Shown: one piece after another, positions 1-7,806 of the stretch
Layout: every line of letters begins with the position of its first letter
Numbering within the stretch: position 1 is the first letter of the stretch
NCBI GenBank assembly: GCA_005239615.1
Contig: SBBR01000093.1
Coordinates: 1 to 26,681, forward strand
DNA length: 26,681 bases
From: an archaeon
GTDB taxonomy: Archaea > Iainarchaeota > Iainarchaeia > Iainarchaeales > Iainarchaeaceae
Direction: 5' to 3'
Program-made: the position numbers and the translations under genes
The notes under the pieces: generated by a model
Seen by the model: the letters and a program-made list of their open reading frames with translations, nothing else
The model's database searches: none
What the model was told of the DNA's origin: nothing

Positions 1-5
1 ATTTG

Positions 6-14
6 GAAAAAAAG
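6..14 (-). terminator. T-rich terminator after rps10
   Basis: On the minus strand a run of seven T lies about 30 bases past the rps10 stop codon. Short T-runs are the usual archaeal intrinsic terminators. No hairpin precedes it, which archaeal termination does not need. It suggests rps10 ends the transcript, although the window ends here. Confidence 0.4.
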
Positions 15-40
15 TTGGTGTCCCTGGCAAAAGCCGTCGG

Positions 41-352
41 TCACTTTTCCTTCAGCTCGATTTCGAGGTGCACGTTCTCCGGCACCTCGACCCTCATTAT
101 CCTGCGCAGCGTGGTTTCGTCTGCCTGTATGTTTATCATCCTCTTGTGCACGCGCATCTGCCAGTGCTCATAGGTTTCTGTGCCTCCGCCGCAGGGCCCC
201 TTCCTCGTGGGCACCATTAGCTTCTTGGTTGGCATCGGTATAGTTCCAGAGTGTTTCGCCCCGGTTTTCACCGCAACGTCCTGTATCTTGCCGCACACGT
301 CCTCGAGCATCTTGTAGTTAGTTGAGCACAGCTTGATTCTCGCGGTCTGCAT
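41..352 (-). CDS. rps10: Small ribosomal subunit protein S10 (uS10)
   Basis: This is the 103-residue S10 protein of the 30S subunit head, of normal archaeal length. The archaeal S10 pattern is visible throughout: an N-terminal ARIKL strand, the central PMPTKKLMVPTRKGP loop that contacts 16S rRNA and S14, and the HKRMINI strand near the end. It starts at ATG and lies downstream of tuf, the usual neighbour order in archaea. A TATA-like stretch and a T-run lie in the 110-base gap to tuf, so it may also be transcribed on its own. The ribosome-binding site is weak (a GTGG about 8 bases upstream). The identification is secure. Confidence 0.97.
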   Translation of the reverse strand: MQTARIKLCSTNYKMLEDVCGKIQDVAVKTGAKHSGTIPMPTKKLMVPTRKGPCGGGTETYEHWQMRVHKRMINIQADETTLRRIMRVEVPENVHLEIELKEK

Positions 353-394
353 GTACGTCCACTCTTTTGTCTGATTTGCGGCTCTAATCCCTCA

Positions 395-404
395 CCAAAA
401 TAAA
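395..404 (-). promoter_or_regulatory. TATA-like promoter for rps10
   Basis: The minus strand reads GTTTATTTTG here, about 45 bases before the rps10 start. A start of transcription about 25 bases downstream would leave a leader of roughly 20 bases. It lies just past a T-run that could end tuf transcripts. It is supported only by sequence resemblance. Confidence 0.4.
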
Positions 405-419
405 CCCAATTGGATGATT

Positions 420-431
420 GAAAAAATAATT
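420..431 (-). terminator. T-rich terminator after tuf
   Basis: The minus strand reads ATTATTTTTTC about 30 bases past the tuf stop codon, a T-run typical of archaeal termination. It is followed directly by the rps10 promoter candidate, so tuf and rps10 may be separate transcription units or only partly linked. Confidence 0.4.
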
Positions 432-462
432 TGCCGGGCCGCCAAAGGGCACGTATTCATTC

Positions 463-1758
463 TTATTTTGCCGGCGCTTCCCTTGGGGTCACCGAAAGCA
501 CAATCCCGGCGGCTACCGTGTTCCCCATGTCCCTGATGGCGAACCTGCCAAGCTGCGGGAACTTCTTGAATTCCTCCACAACAAGAGGCTTCAGCGGCAC
601 TATCTTGACCACTGCCGCATCCCCGGTCTTGAGGAACTTGGGGTTCTCTTCAATGACAGACCCTGTCTTGGGGTCGATTTTTTTCTGTATTTCTTCGAAC
701 CTGCAGCTAACCTGCGCGGTGTGGATGTGGAAAACCGGCGTGTAGTGCACTGGTATAGCTGTCGGGTGGTTCAGCACGACTATCTGCGCCGTGAATTCCT
801 TTGACACGGTCGGCGGGTTGTTCACATGCCCGATGACATCTCCCTTTGCGATGTCCTTCTTCTCCACTCCCCTGAGGTTCACTCCCACGTTGTCCCCTGG
901 AACCGCCTTCTCGAGCTTCTCGTGGTGCGCCTCAACGCTCTTCACTTCGGCCTGCTTGCCGGAGGGCATGAGGATTACCTTGTCCCCGGGCTTCATTGTC
1001 CCTGTGACAATCTTGCCAGTAGGGACAACGCCCACTCCAGTGATGTTGTACACGTCCTCTATCGGGAAGCGCAGGGGCTTGTCAACTCCTGATTCCGGCT
1101 GCTTGAGCGTGTCGAGAACCTGCACGAGCGTGGAACCCTTGTACCACGCCATTTTTCCCGAGGATTTTGCGACGTTCTCGCCTTCCCATGCCGATATCGG
1201 CACGTACTGCACCTGCTCGTCCTTGAAGCCCATTCCAGTGAGCATCTTCTTCATCGCGTCCTTCATCCCATTGTACTTCTTCTCATCATAATTGATAGTG
1301 TCCATCTGGTTGATAGCGACAATGAGCTGCTTGACCCCCATCACCTGCGTGAGGAATGCGTGCTCCCTTGTTTGGGGCTGCGTGCCTGCGATGTCAGGCC
1401 CTGTCTTTGCCGAAACCACCAATACTGCAGCATCGGCCTGCGAGGTGCCCTTTATCATGTTCTTGATAAAATCCTTGTGGCCCGGCGCATCTATGATTGT
1501 AAACTGGTTCTTCTGGCCGGTGAACTTCTTGTATGCGACATCAATGGTGACTCCGCGCTCCCTCTCTTCCTTGAGGTTGTCCATGACGTAAGCGAAGGCG
1601 AATGTTCCCTTTCCCTGCGCCTCGGCTTCCGCCTTTATCTTCCTGTAATCCTGCTCTGCAAGCGCCCCCGTATCGTAAAGCAGCCTTCCGACCGTGGTCG
1701 ACTTCCCGTTGTCGACGTGCCCGATGAATATCAAGTTAATATGCGGTTTTTCTGCCAT
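463..1758 (-). CDS. tuf: Translation elongation factor 1-alpha (aEF-1A)
   Basis: This GTPase carries aminoacyl-tRNA to the ribosomal A site. The P-loop GHVDNGKST (residues 13-21), the switch region RGVTIDVA, the G3 motif DAPGHKDF and both C-terminal beta-barrel domains are present. Its 431 residues are a normal archaeal length. I start it at the ATG at 1758. A GTG nine bases upstream would also be open, but it overlaps a strong GGAGGTG ribosome-binding site whose spacing fits the ATG. Oddity: the G4 motif reads NQMD (residues 150-153) instead of the near-universal NKMD. It is separated from fusA by an unrelated surface-protein unit. The 230 bases upstream hold its promoter and nothing else I recognise. 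Confidence 0.97.
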   Translation of the reverse strand: MAEKPHINLIFIGHVDNGKSTTVGRLLYDTGALAEQDYRKIKAEAEAQGKGTFAFAYVMDNLKEERERGVTIDVAYKKFTGQKNQFTIIDAPGHKDFIKNMIKGTSQADAAVLVVSAKTGPDIAGTQPQTREHAFLTQVMGVKQLIVAINQMDTINYDEKKYNGMKDAMKKMLTGMGFKDEQVQYVPISAWEGENVAKSSGKMAWYKGSTLVQVLDTLKQPESGVDKPLRFPIEDVYNITGVGVVPTGKIVTGTMKPGDKVILMPSGKQAEVKSVEAHHEKLEKAVPGDNVGVNLRGVEKKDIAKGDVIGHVNNPPTVSKEFTAQIVVLNHPTAIPVHYTPVFHIHTAQVSCRFEEIQKKIDPKTGSVIEENPKFLKTGDAAVVKIVPLKPLVVEEFKKFPQLGRFAIRDMGNTVAAGIVLSVTPREAPAK

Positions 1759-1822
1759 CCAAAACACACCTCCGAATGAACGCTAGAAAATGTTAAATGT
1801 ACCAAAAAGGGCCTTAAACCCG

Positions 1823-1832
1823 TTTTTATAAG
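1823..1832 (-). promoter_or_regulatory. TATA box of tuf
   Basis: The minus strand reads CTTATAAAAA, a close match to the archaeal TATA box. Transcription would start about 25 bases on, near 1800, giving a leader of about 43 bases that carries the GGAGGTG site. A second A/T-rich stretch (TTTTTAAATG, about 1852-1862) could be an alternative. Confidence 0.6.
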
Positions 1833-1984
1833 CTACCTAAACCTGTTAAAAAACATTTAAAAATCCGAGCCATCGGGGTCACCGCCAAAATACCATGCTT
1901 TATCGCCCAGTAGCCCGAGGCAATGCCAGCCGGTTTATGCCAATCGGTGTCCGTTGCAGCACCTGCCCACCAAGATGAAGCGAA

Positions 1985-2575
1985 TCAGCCTTTCTTCCCC
2001 CGCCCTGCGCCCGCGATGGCAATCACAAGAGCAGCCATGAAGGCGGCCAGTGGAATGGGTATTTCAGGGATTGTAAAGCTCTTCTCAACCACTGTTATGT
2101 AGATGGAGGCTATGTTGTCCGACATTGATTTGTCAGTGCCACTAGCAGGCTCTGCCTTCACCGTAAGAACGTAATTGTCAGGCCTCACGTTGGCGAGCGG
2201 GATGGGGCTAAAGCGCACCATTACATTCTGGGTCGGTTCATAGTTGCTTACTGTGCTTCCTGTAACTTCCTCGCCATAAGGGGTCATGAGCGAGACCTTT
2301 GAGTCGACGGGAACAAATGGTTTATTAGGGTCTTTGGAGATCTTTATAGTCACTGTGATGCTGTCTACCCTATCATAAATCTCCTTGTCGGGGCTTATCA
2401 TAAGCTCTGTAATCGAGACGTCGTTGTCCGCAGCCGTGTTCCTTTCCCTCTTGAACCTCACTGGATCGGCAAGGCCTGCCGGAACAATGGCGAGGAGAAG
2501 GAGGGCACACACTAAGAGCATTGCCACGCCCATCGCCATCGTTTTTTTATCCGCGCCCCGAACTTCGCCTCTCAT
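1985..2575 (-). CDS. Secreted protein with archaeosortase-like C-terminal tail
   Basis: I do not recognise a family for this 196-residue protein. It has an N-terminal signal peptide (hydrophobic stretch about residues 14-33, possible cleavage after Ala36). A beta-rich middle of Ig-like character follows, with alternating hydrophobic strands such as DSITVTIKI and DNYVLTVKA. The C-terminal 28 residues have a three-part signal: PEIP, a hydrophobic helix and a basic end (RGKKG). This resembles PEF-CTERM sorting tails cut by archaeosortases. Its ATG overlaps the stop codon of the large surface-protein gene (ATGA), so translation is coupled and the two products probably work together at the cell surface. 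A membrane anchor that is not cleaved is the alternative reading of the tail. Confidence 0.8.
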   Translation of the reverse strand: MRGEVRGADKKTMAMGVAMLLVCALLLLAIVPAGLADPVRFKRERNTAADNDVSITELMISPDKEIYDRVDSITVTIKISKDPNKPFVPVDSKVSLMTPYGEEVTGSTVSNYEPTQNVMVRFSPIPLANVRPDNYVLTVKAEPASGTDKSMSDNIASIYITVVEKSFTIPEIPIPLAAFMAALVIAIAGAGRGKKG

Positions 2576-5500
2576 CGTCCCAGCTTCCTTCCCGCGATTG
2601 CAACTATAAGCAGGCCGAGCAGAACCGCTAGCATCGAAGGCACTTCAGGCACGGCATTGGCGTCGGTGGAGACAGTCACGAACGTTCCCGCATTGTTGTT
2701 GAACGTGATTGGGTCGCTCAGGTCATTTGGCATGGCCGAAGTTAATGTGCGCACGTCTGTTATGGTCGCGGTGAGAGTGTAGTTGCCAGGGGGGAGTGGC
2801 GCGCCAGCAGTGTTTATTTTGAATTCGCCGCTGTCGCCCAGCCTAACTGTCCAAGGAGCCCCCTTAAGGAAAGTGGCACTGCCACCACCTATATATTCCC
2901 CAGTTTTTCCTGGCAGGACCCTTGCGAGCTTGAAGCTCACCACTCCAACCCGTGGGCCGAGCTTCCTGATCGTGACAAGCGGCAGTATATCCTCACCAGT
3001 GCCATAATTCTTCTTCGGAGTGGTGATTTCTATGCTCACGAGGTCTGTGGAAATATGTGGGCCTGTCGGCGTGCAGCAGATGTTTCCGCCGGCGCCGTCG
3101 TTGCACGTCCTAGTCGGCTTCGATGTGAGCACTTCAGGATAGATGCATTCTCCCCCAAACCTGCAGTAATCGCCCGCCTCACACGGTGAGCCGGAGTTTT
3201 TCATAAGTTCGCAGCACACGCCAACAGCTCCCGTGCCCTCTATTGTGCACTTCTCGACCTCGATTTCATTCGCCCCGCACGAGCTCTGGCATGCCTTCCC
3301 ATCCGGGCAGATTGTGGGGAGAGGGTCGCCGCAGCAAATTTCTGTTGTGTTGGTGCACGAGCCAATGCCATTTTCCCTTTTAGCATCCTGACAGTTTCTG
3401 GCCGTGCCTTTCTGGACGCATTGCCCAACGCAGGTATCGTCATACACAATAATCTTGGCGTCCCTTTCCACGGTTTTACTGAGGCTTCCAAGCCTGTCTG
3501 TAACGGTGAATTTTATCTGATAGTCTTTCGGCTCCGCGGTCTTTGGGAAAGTGAGTGTGAGAATCTGGCTGTACTGCCCTGAAATTGAAGTGCCTTCCGG
3601 GAGGTAGCTCGGTGTGCCGCCGCTGCCAATGAGCGCTTCGCCGCTTGGCCCTGTCCAGGCGTAGCTCGCAGTGCCGATTGTGCCGGTTACGGTTGCAGTA
3701 ATGCTTATGGTTTTCTCCCTTTTCACTCGGTACTCATTGGCAAGCCCGATCTCGAGCCTCCTAGCTTCCACACTCGCCCTGTCAGTGCCTATCCTCTTCG
3801 GGCTGCTCAAGTCCTCTGCGGTAAGTTCAGTTGTGTAAATGCCCTGCGTGCCGCACGTGGCCTCCGGGGTCGCGACGTTGGCATAGCTGAAAGTGCAGTC
3901 AGGAAAGTAGGCCGCCCCTGTGTCTGGGTCGACAAACCTCCATGTGTAAGTGTAAGGTGCAATTCCGCCAACTGCCGACCCTTCCAGCTGCACCGGCGTG
4001 CCTGTCCAGATGAGCTTGTCCGGGCCGGCGCTTGCCGAGAACGGCAGTACCGGGCTAGGCCTTTGCTTGCAACACACAGTGCCTCCGGCAAGGTCATTGC
4101 AGGCAGGCTTGGCAGCGTCGCGCATTTCAGAAGGAAGGCATCCGTTGTCCTCGTCATCCGGCCTGCACACAGAGCCGGCATTGCATGGGTCAGGTTCCGG
4201 TATTACTGCTATTGAAGCTTGGCATGTTGTTGTTTGTGCCGGCGGGTCGCTTTTTATTGTAGCCTGGATTGTATATGTGCCCCCGGTGGCATAAGTGCAT
4301 GTTGCAGTGCAACTGCCGTAAAATGGGTATGAGTTTCCGCTTAATTGGGTACATGAGAGGTTGGATATCGTACCGTTCCCGCACGAGAGCGTGTCAGGGT
4401 CGTTTGTCGCAAAAGGGTTGTTGATGAAATTGAAGTACTCCACGGTGGCATCCACCACGCTTCCTGTAAGGGCGCTTTCGAGGGTTGTTATTGCGCATGA
4501 GGGCGCTGGGACAACAGTTATTGTGCTAGTGTCGTCATCGGTTGCCGGTGTTGGTGTTGTTGAGTCTGTTACCGAGAGTGTTATTGTTGCAGTGTCTTCC
4601 TGTGTGCATGTGACTTTGGGTGTCGGCGTATTGGGGCTTGCGGTCACTGCACAGTTTGCCGTGTTGTCGCTTAGTGTCCACCGCCAGTTAGTGTATGGTG
4701 TTGTGCCGCCGCTAGCTGTCCCTTGTAGCTGTAGTGGCGTGTTTACAAATGTTGTGTAATCTGGTCCTGCGTCTGCCGTGAGAGGCAAGTCAACCTGTAC
4801 TGTGTGCTGTGCCCATCCGGACTCTAGACCAGTGCTATCCAATGCCTTGACCTTGAATGTGGCGTAATCGCCGGAGAACCTCTTGGTCACTGACTGGGCT
4901 GCCCCAGAATCCACAAAGCACTCCAATGGGTCAAGACAGCTTGACGGCAGCCACCGGTGCACTTCGTCAATGCCGTCATACGCATCCCAGTCAATGCCGT
5001 ACTTTATCCTGTCCCCATCGGGGTCAGTGGATGTGAAGGTGAATATTTCCTCTTTTCCTGCAAGCGTGTATTGTGTACCCTTTACTCTAGGTGTCGTGGG
5101 CGGGTTCTGTGCACTCACGACCGTGAACTCGGTTTCTATTGTTGCTTCTGGGAAATTCACCACATAGGGTTGAAAACCCCGGAAAGACAAACCATCTTTG
5201 TTTGCTATAAATATGTCTTCATGGCCTGTTGGCTTTGTGGGGTTCCAGTAAAGAGGCTCATTGCCCGGGCTTCCCCAACAACCAGGCCTTGTGCTGAGCG
5301 CCTCCTTAAAATAGAACTTCCCGTATGTGGCTGGGAACCTTGCCGTAGCCTTCACCTTGCCGGGGGAAGTAACGGTGCATTCCTTGTTGTCTGCAGTGCA
5401 GTCAAGGCCAGCGGTGGAGCCATCGTAACTGACCTGCGCTATAGGCGGGTTGACTGCAAAGGTGCTGTAAAGATTTATGTCAGCGACCCAATAATTTGTG

Positions 5501-7620
5501 CTTAGCCGGACTGGACCTGCTACATGATATTTTTCGGTGCAGCCAAAGTCACGGGGCATTTGTGCGTCCACAACCCATGCACCGTATGGGCTGTCAGTAG
5601 TCCAGTACGTTTCCGCATACCCAACCCAAGCCTGGCTGGCATACCACGAAATAATGCCAACGTAGTCATATAACTTCACTTTTGTGCCCACTGGTACCTG
5701 GGACCCTTCATCAAGATAATCGTAACCAATTGCCCTGTACCTGTAATTGACCTTTCCGGTTGCCATGTCAGGGACGATTACAATTTCCCCACCCACCTGC
5801 TTAATGAAATCAGTCCCATACCACAACGTGATAACTGGGTCGACAAGCGTTTTTGTGACCCAGAAACCTCCTGTGGCTGTCCCCCCAAGGTAGCCATAGA
5901 GCTCGGCGCTTTCAGTGTATGAAAGTGCCGTGGTTTTTGCCGCAAGGGCATCATGCGGCACGGCAAAAATGAAAAGGGCCAGCGCAACGATTGGCAATGA
6001 ATGGGTTACAACTCTTTTCCTTTTCCTAAACGTGGAAACCAGCCATGCAAGCACGGCAATGCCCGCCAACACGATAATGATGTATTCAGCATGGATTCCC
6101 TTGTCTGTTCGTGCGCCCTGAACCGGTGGAAAAGCGGTGGTTGCAGTGCTGCGCCCGCACAGCAGAGGGTCTATTTTCATGCAGTCATAAACCATTTCCG
6201 CGCTTTCAACCGGCTTGCCGTCGCGGAAAAGGCTTGCCTTCAGCGTGAAGTCCGTGTAGGTTCCTGCAGGCGCAAAGTCGTCCTTTACCGCCATCATGGC
6301 GCCTGAGATGTTCCCGTCGTAAGTGTAGGAATGTATTTTACCGCCGTTAGCGTCGAACAGTTCCAGCACGAGCCTGTTGTTTGGCACAATGCTTGCCCTC
6401 CCAAATGCGTGCACGCAGGAAAACAGCGTGGTTTTCCGCCCCTGTTCAAGAGGGTAAGAAGTTATGGCGGGGAAGTTTATCCTTGTCCTGTTCATGGCCT
6501 CCCTGCCAAATCGCATCCCGATGATTGACTTTGCATCTTTGTACCTGGCTTCAATTACCAGATAATATATCGGTTCAGCTGTATCAAGAGCTGTGTAATA
6601 GAGTTTCTTTTTTTCATTGGCATTGATAATTATTGATTCTTCCTTGATTTCTACAATGTTTTCCTCTCTCAAGGCGTCCCACGAATAAAGTTTCCACTTC
6701 ACTAGGATTTCCTGCCACGTGTCTGTTTCGTTCACAAGCTCAATTTCAATTTTGGCTGGTTCTTCTTTTGGGATGACTCTTGTCGCGTTAAGGAATCTGA
6801 AAGGCGTCGCGTTGAGCTTTGCATTGTTCTTGTTGAGGTACACTGAGGTATTTCTGTCGCTTCTCACGGTAAAGTTGAATGCGTTCCCCACTACATCATC
6901 AGTAAAGGAAAGGCCAAGCAAGTTGAATTTTTTCTGTGAAACAAAAAAAGTGGAGGCCTGGTACCTTCCGGACTTGGCATGAAACGGGACGTCCCACACT
7001 AAATTAAAGTCCATTGTTTTTCTGGCGTCAAGCGAAACGCCCTCAATGGCATAAAACTGGTCGACTACATTTGGCCCGTTTGTCCAGTTATCCGTGTCGC
7101 CCTGAAGCCTGAAGACCTTGATGTAGACCGCGCCGTCAACTACAGGGTAATCATTTTGGTTGATGATTTTCACTCTCATGCTGAGGGGTGAGCCCGCAAA
7201 CACGGTGTCAACATCAGAATCCACGTCGGCCTGCACGCTGCCGAAATGATAATAATCAAAGCAGTTTTCTGCGCTTTCTACCCTGTCTGGCAAGGAAGGC
7301 TGTTCAAGGAAAGGCCGCACCCAGTCAACGTTTTCCTGTGCTTGGGCGGTTTTGGGCAAAAGTTTAGGGGGTTCACCACAAGAGGGGTTTGTCGGTGTAC
7401 ATATGTCCACTCCCCCGATACTTCCACCGCTGCTAATGCAACAATAGGTGCCTCCTTCCCAGAAGCTGCAGCTCCCGCTTGCGCTCGCCTGCTTGCCAAT
7501 CATCCAGCACGGGCTGTTCTCGCACGTGCCGTCACAGTACGCGAGTGCCGGCGGCGCCGAAAGTATCAGGAACGCAGCCGCCAAGGCAAGCATTACAATG
7601 GTTTTCTCCGGCGCTTGCAT
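2572..7620 (-). CDS. Large cysteine-rich, PKD-domain cell-surface protein
   Basis: This 1682-residue protein is exported. It has a signal peptide (residues 1-27, ending ALA) and a Cys-rich module at 29-61 that ends in a CC pair. Ig/CARDB-like beta domains occupy roughly 100-490. A membrane helix lies at 513-531, followed by RKRKR. A second hydrophobic, signal-like segment (541-560) also ends ALA. After that come a Ca-binding-like DPDGDR loop (866-871), two PKD-type domains beginning AGPD near 951 and 1198, and four more CC-ending Cys-rich modules (1146-1186, 1397-1430, 1438-1470, 1480-1516). The last 26 residues (VPEVPS, hydrophobic helix, GRKLGR) form an archaeosortase-like tail. Adhesion or a structural envelope role is inferred from the architecture only. 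The ATG lies about 28 bases from a TATA box with no ribosome-binding site, suggesting a leaderless mRNA. It may be a fusion of two surface proteins. Confidence 0.85.
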   Translation of the reverse strand: MQAPEKTIVMLALAAAFLILSAPPALAYCDGTCENSPCWMIGKQASASGSCSFWEGGTYCCISSGGSIGGVDICTPTNPSCGEPPKLLPKTAQAQENVDWVRPFLEQPSLPDRVESAENCFDYYHFGSVQADVDSDVDTVFAGSPLSMRVKIINQNDYPVVDGAVYIKVFRLQGDTDNWTNGPNVVDQFYAIEGVSLDARKTMDFNLVWDVPFHAKSGRYQASTFFVSQKKFNLLGLSFTDDVVGNAFNFTVRSDRNTSVYLNKNNAKLNATPFRFLNATRVIPKEEPAKIEIELVNETDTWQEILVKWKLYSWDALREENIVEIKEESIIINANEKKKLYYTALDTAEPIYYLVIEARYKDAKSIIGMRFGREAMNRTRINFPAITSYPLEQGRKTTLFSCVHAFGRASIVPNNRLVLELFDANGGKIHSYTYDGNISGAMMAVKDDFAPAGTYTDFTLKASLFRDGKPVESAEMVYDCMKIDPLLCGRSTATTAFPPVQGARTDKGIHAEYIIIVLAGIAVLAWLVSTFRKRKRVVTHSLPIVALALFIFAVPHDALAAKTTALSYTESAELYGYLGGTATGGFWVTKTLVDPVITLWYGTDFIKQVGGEIVIVPDMATGKVNYRYRAIGYDYLDEGSQVPVGTKVKLYDYVGIISWYASQAWVGYAETYWTTDSPYGAWVVDAQMPRDFGCTEKYHVAGPVRLSTNYWVADINLYSTFAVNPPIAQVSYDGSTAGLDCTADNKECTVTSPGKVKATARFPATYGKFYFKEALSTRPGCWGSPGNEPLYWNPTKPTGHEDIFIANKDGLSFRGFQPYVVNFPEATIETEFTVVSAQNPPTTPRVKGTQYTLAGKEEIFTFTSTDPDGDRIKYGIDWDAYDGIDEVHRWLPSSCLDPLECFVDSGAAQSVTKRFSGDYATFKVKALDSTGLESGWAQHTVQVDLPLTADAGPDYTTFVNTPLQLQGTASGGTTPYTNWRWTLSDNTANCAVTASPNTPTPKVTCTQEDTATITLSVTDSTTPTPATDDDTSTITVVPAPSCAITTLESALTGSVVDATVEYFNFINNPFATNDPDTLSCGNGTISNLSCTQLSGNSYPFYGSCTATCTYATGGTYTIQATIKSDPPAQTTTCQASIAVIPEPDPCNAGSVCRPDDEDNGCLPSEMRDAAKPACNDLAGGTVCCKQRPSPVLPFSASAGPDKLIWTGTPVQLEGSAVGGIAPYTYTWRFVDPDTGAAYFPDCTFSYANVATPEATCGTQGIYTTELTAEDLSSPKRIGTDRASVEARRLEIGLANEYRVKREKTISITATVTGTIGTASYAWTGPSGEALIGSGGTPSYLPEGTSISGQYSQILTLTFPKTAEPKDYQIKFTVTDRLGSLSKTVERDAKIIVYDDTCVGQCVQKGTARNCQDAKRENGIGSCTNTTEICCGDPLPTICPDGKACQSSCGANEIEVEKCTIEGTGAVGVCCELMKNSGSPCEAGDYCRFGGECIYPEVLTSKPTRTCNDGAGGNICCTPTGPHISTDLVSIEITTPKKNYGTGEDILPLVTIRKLGPRVGVVSFKLARVLPGKTGEYIGGGSATFLKGAPWTVRLGDSGEFKINTAGAPLPPGNYTLTATITDVRTLTSAMPNDLSDPITFNNNAGTFVTVSTDANAVPEVPSMLAVLLGLLIVAIAGRKLGR

Positions 7621-7643
7621 CAGTGTATATTAATGCCTTTCCG

Positions 7644-7653
7644 GTATAAAATT
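7644..7653 (-). promoter_or_regulatory. TATA box of the surface-protein unit
   Basis: The minus strand reads AATTTTATAC, centred 28 bases before the ATG at 7620, so the transcript would be leaderless or nearly so. This shows that the surface-protein pair has its own promoter and is not simply part of the fusA transcript. The remaining gap to fusA (to 7806) holds another A/T-rich stretch near 7766 and no gene that I can see. Confidence 0.55.
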
Positions 7654-7806
7654 GTGATAGAGACTCTTCCAAAAGCGGTTGGAAAGCACTCGCCAGCCCC
7701 AAAGGCTTTCGTCGCAGAAAACCAGGACCTGGCATCACGTAACAGTTCAGGTATCACTCAGTCATTATATATGCCTTTGTGGCGTAGTGGCTGTTGGGGT
7801 GCCACT

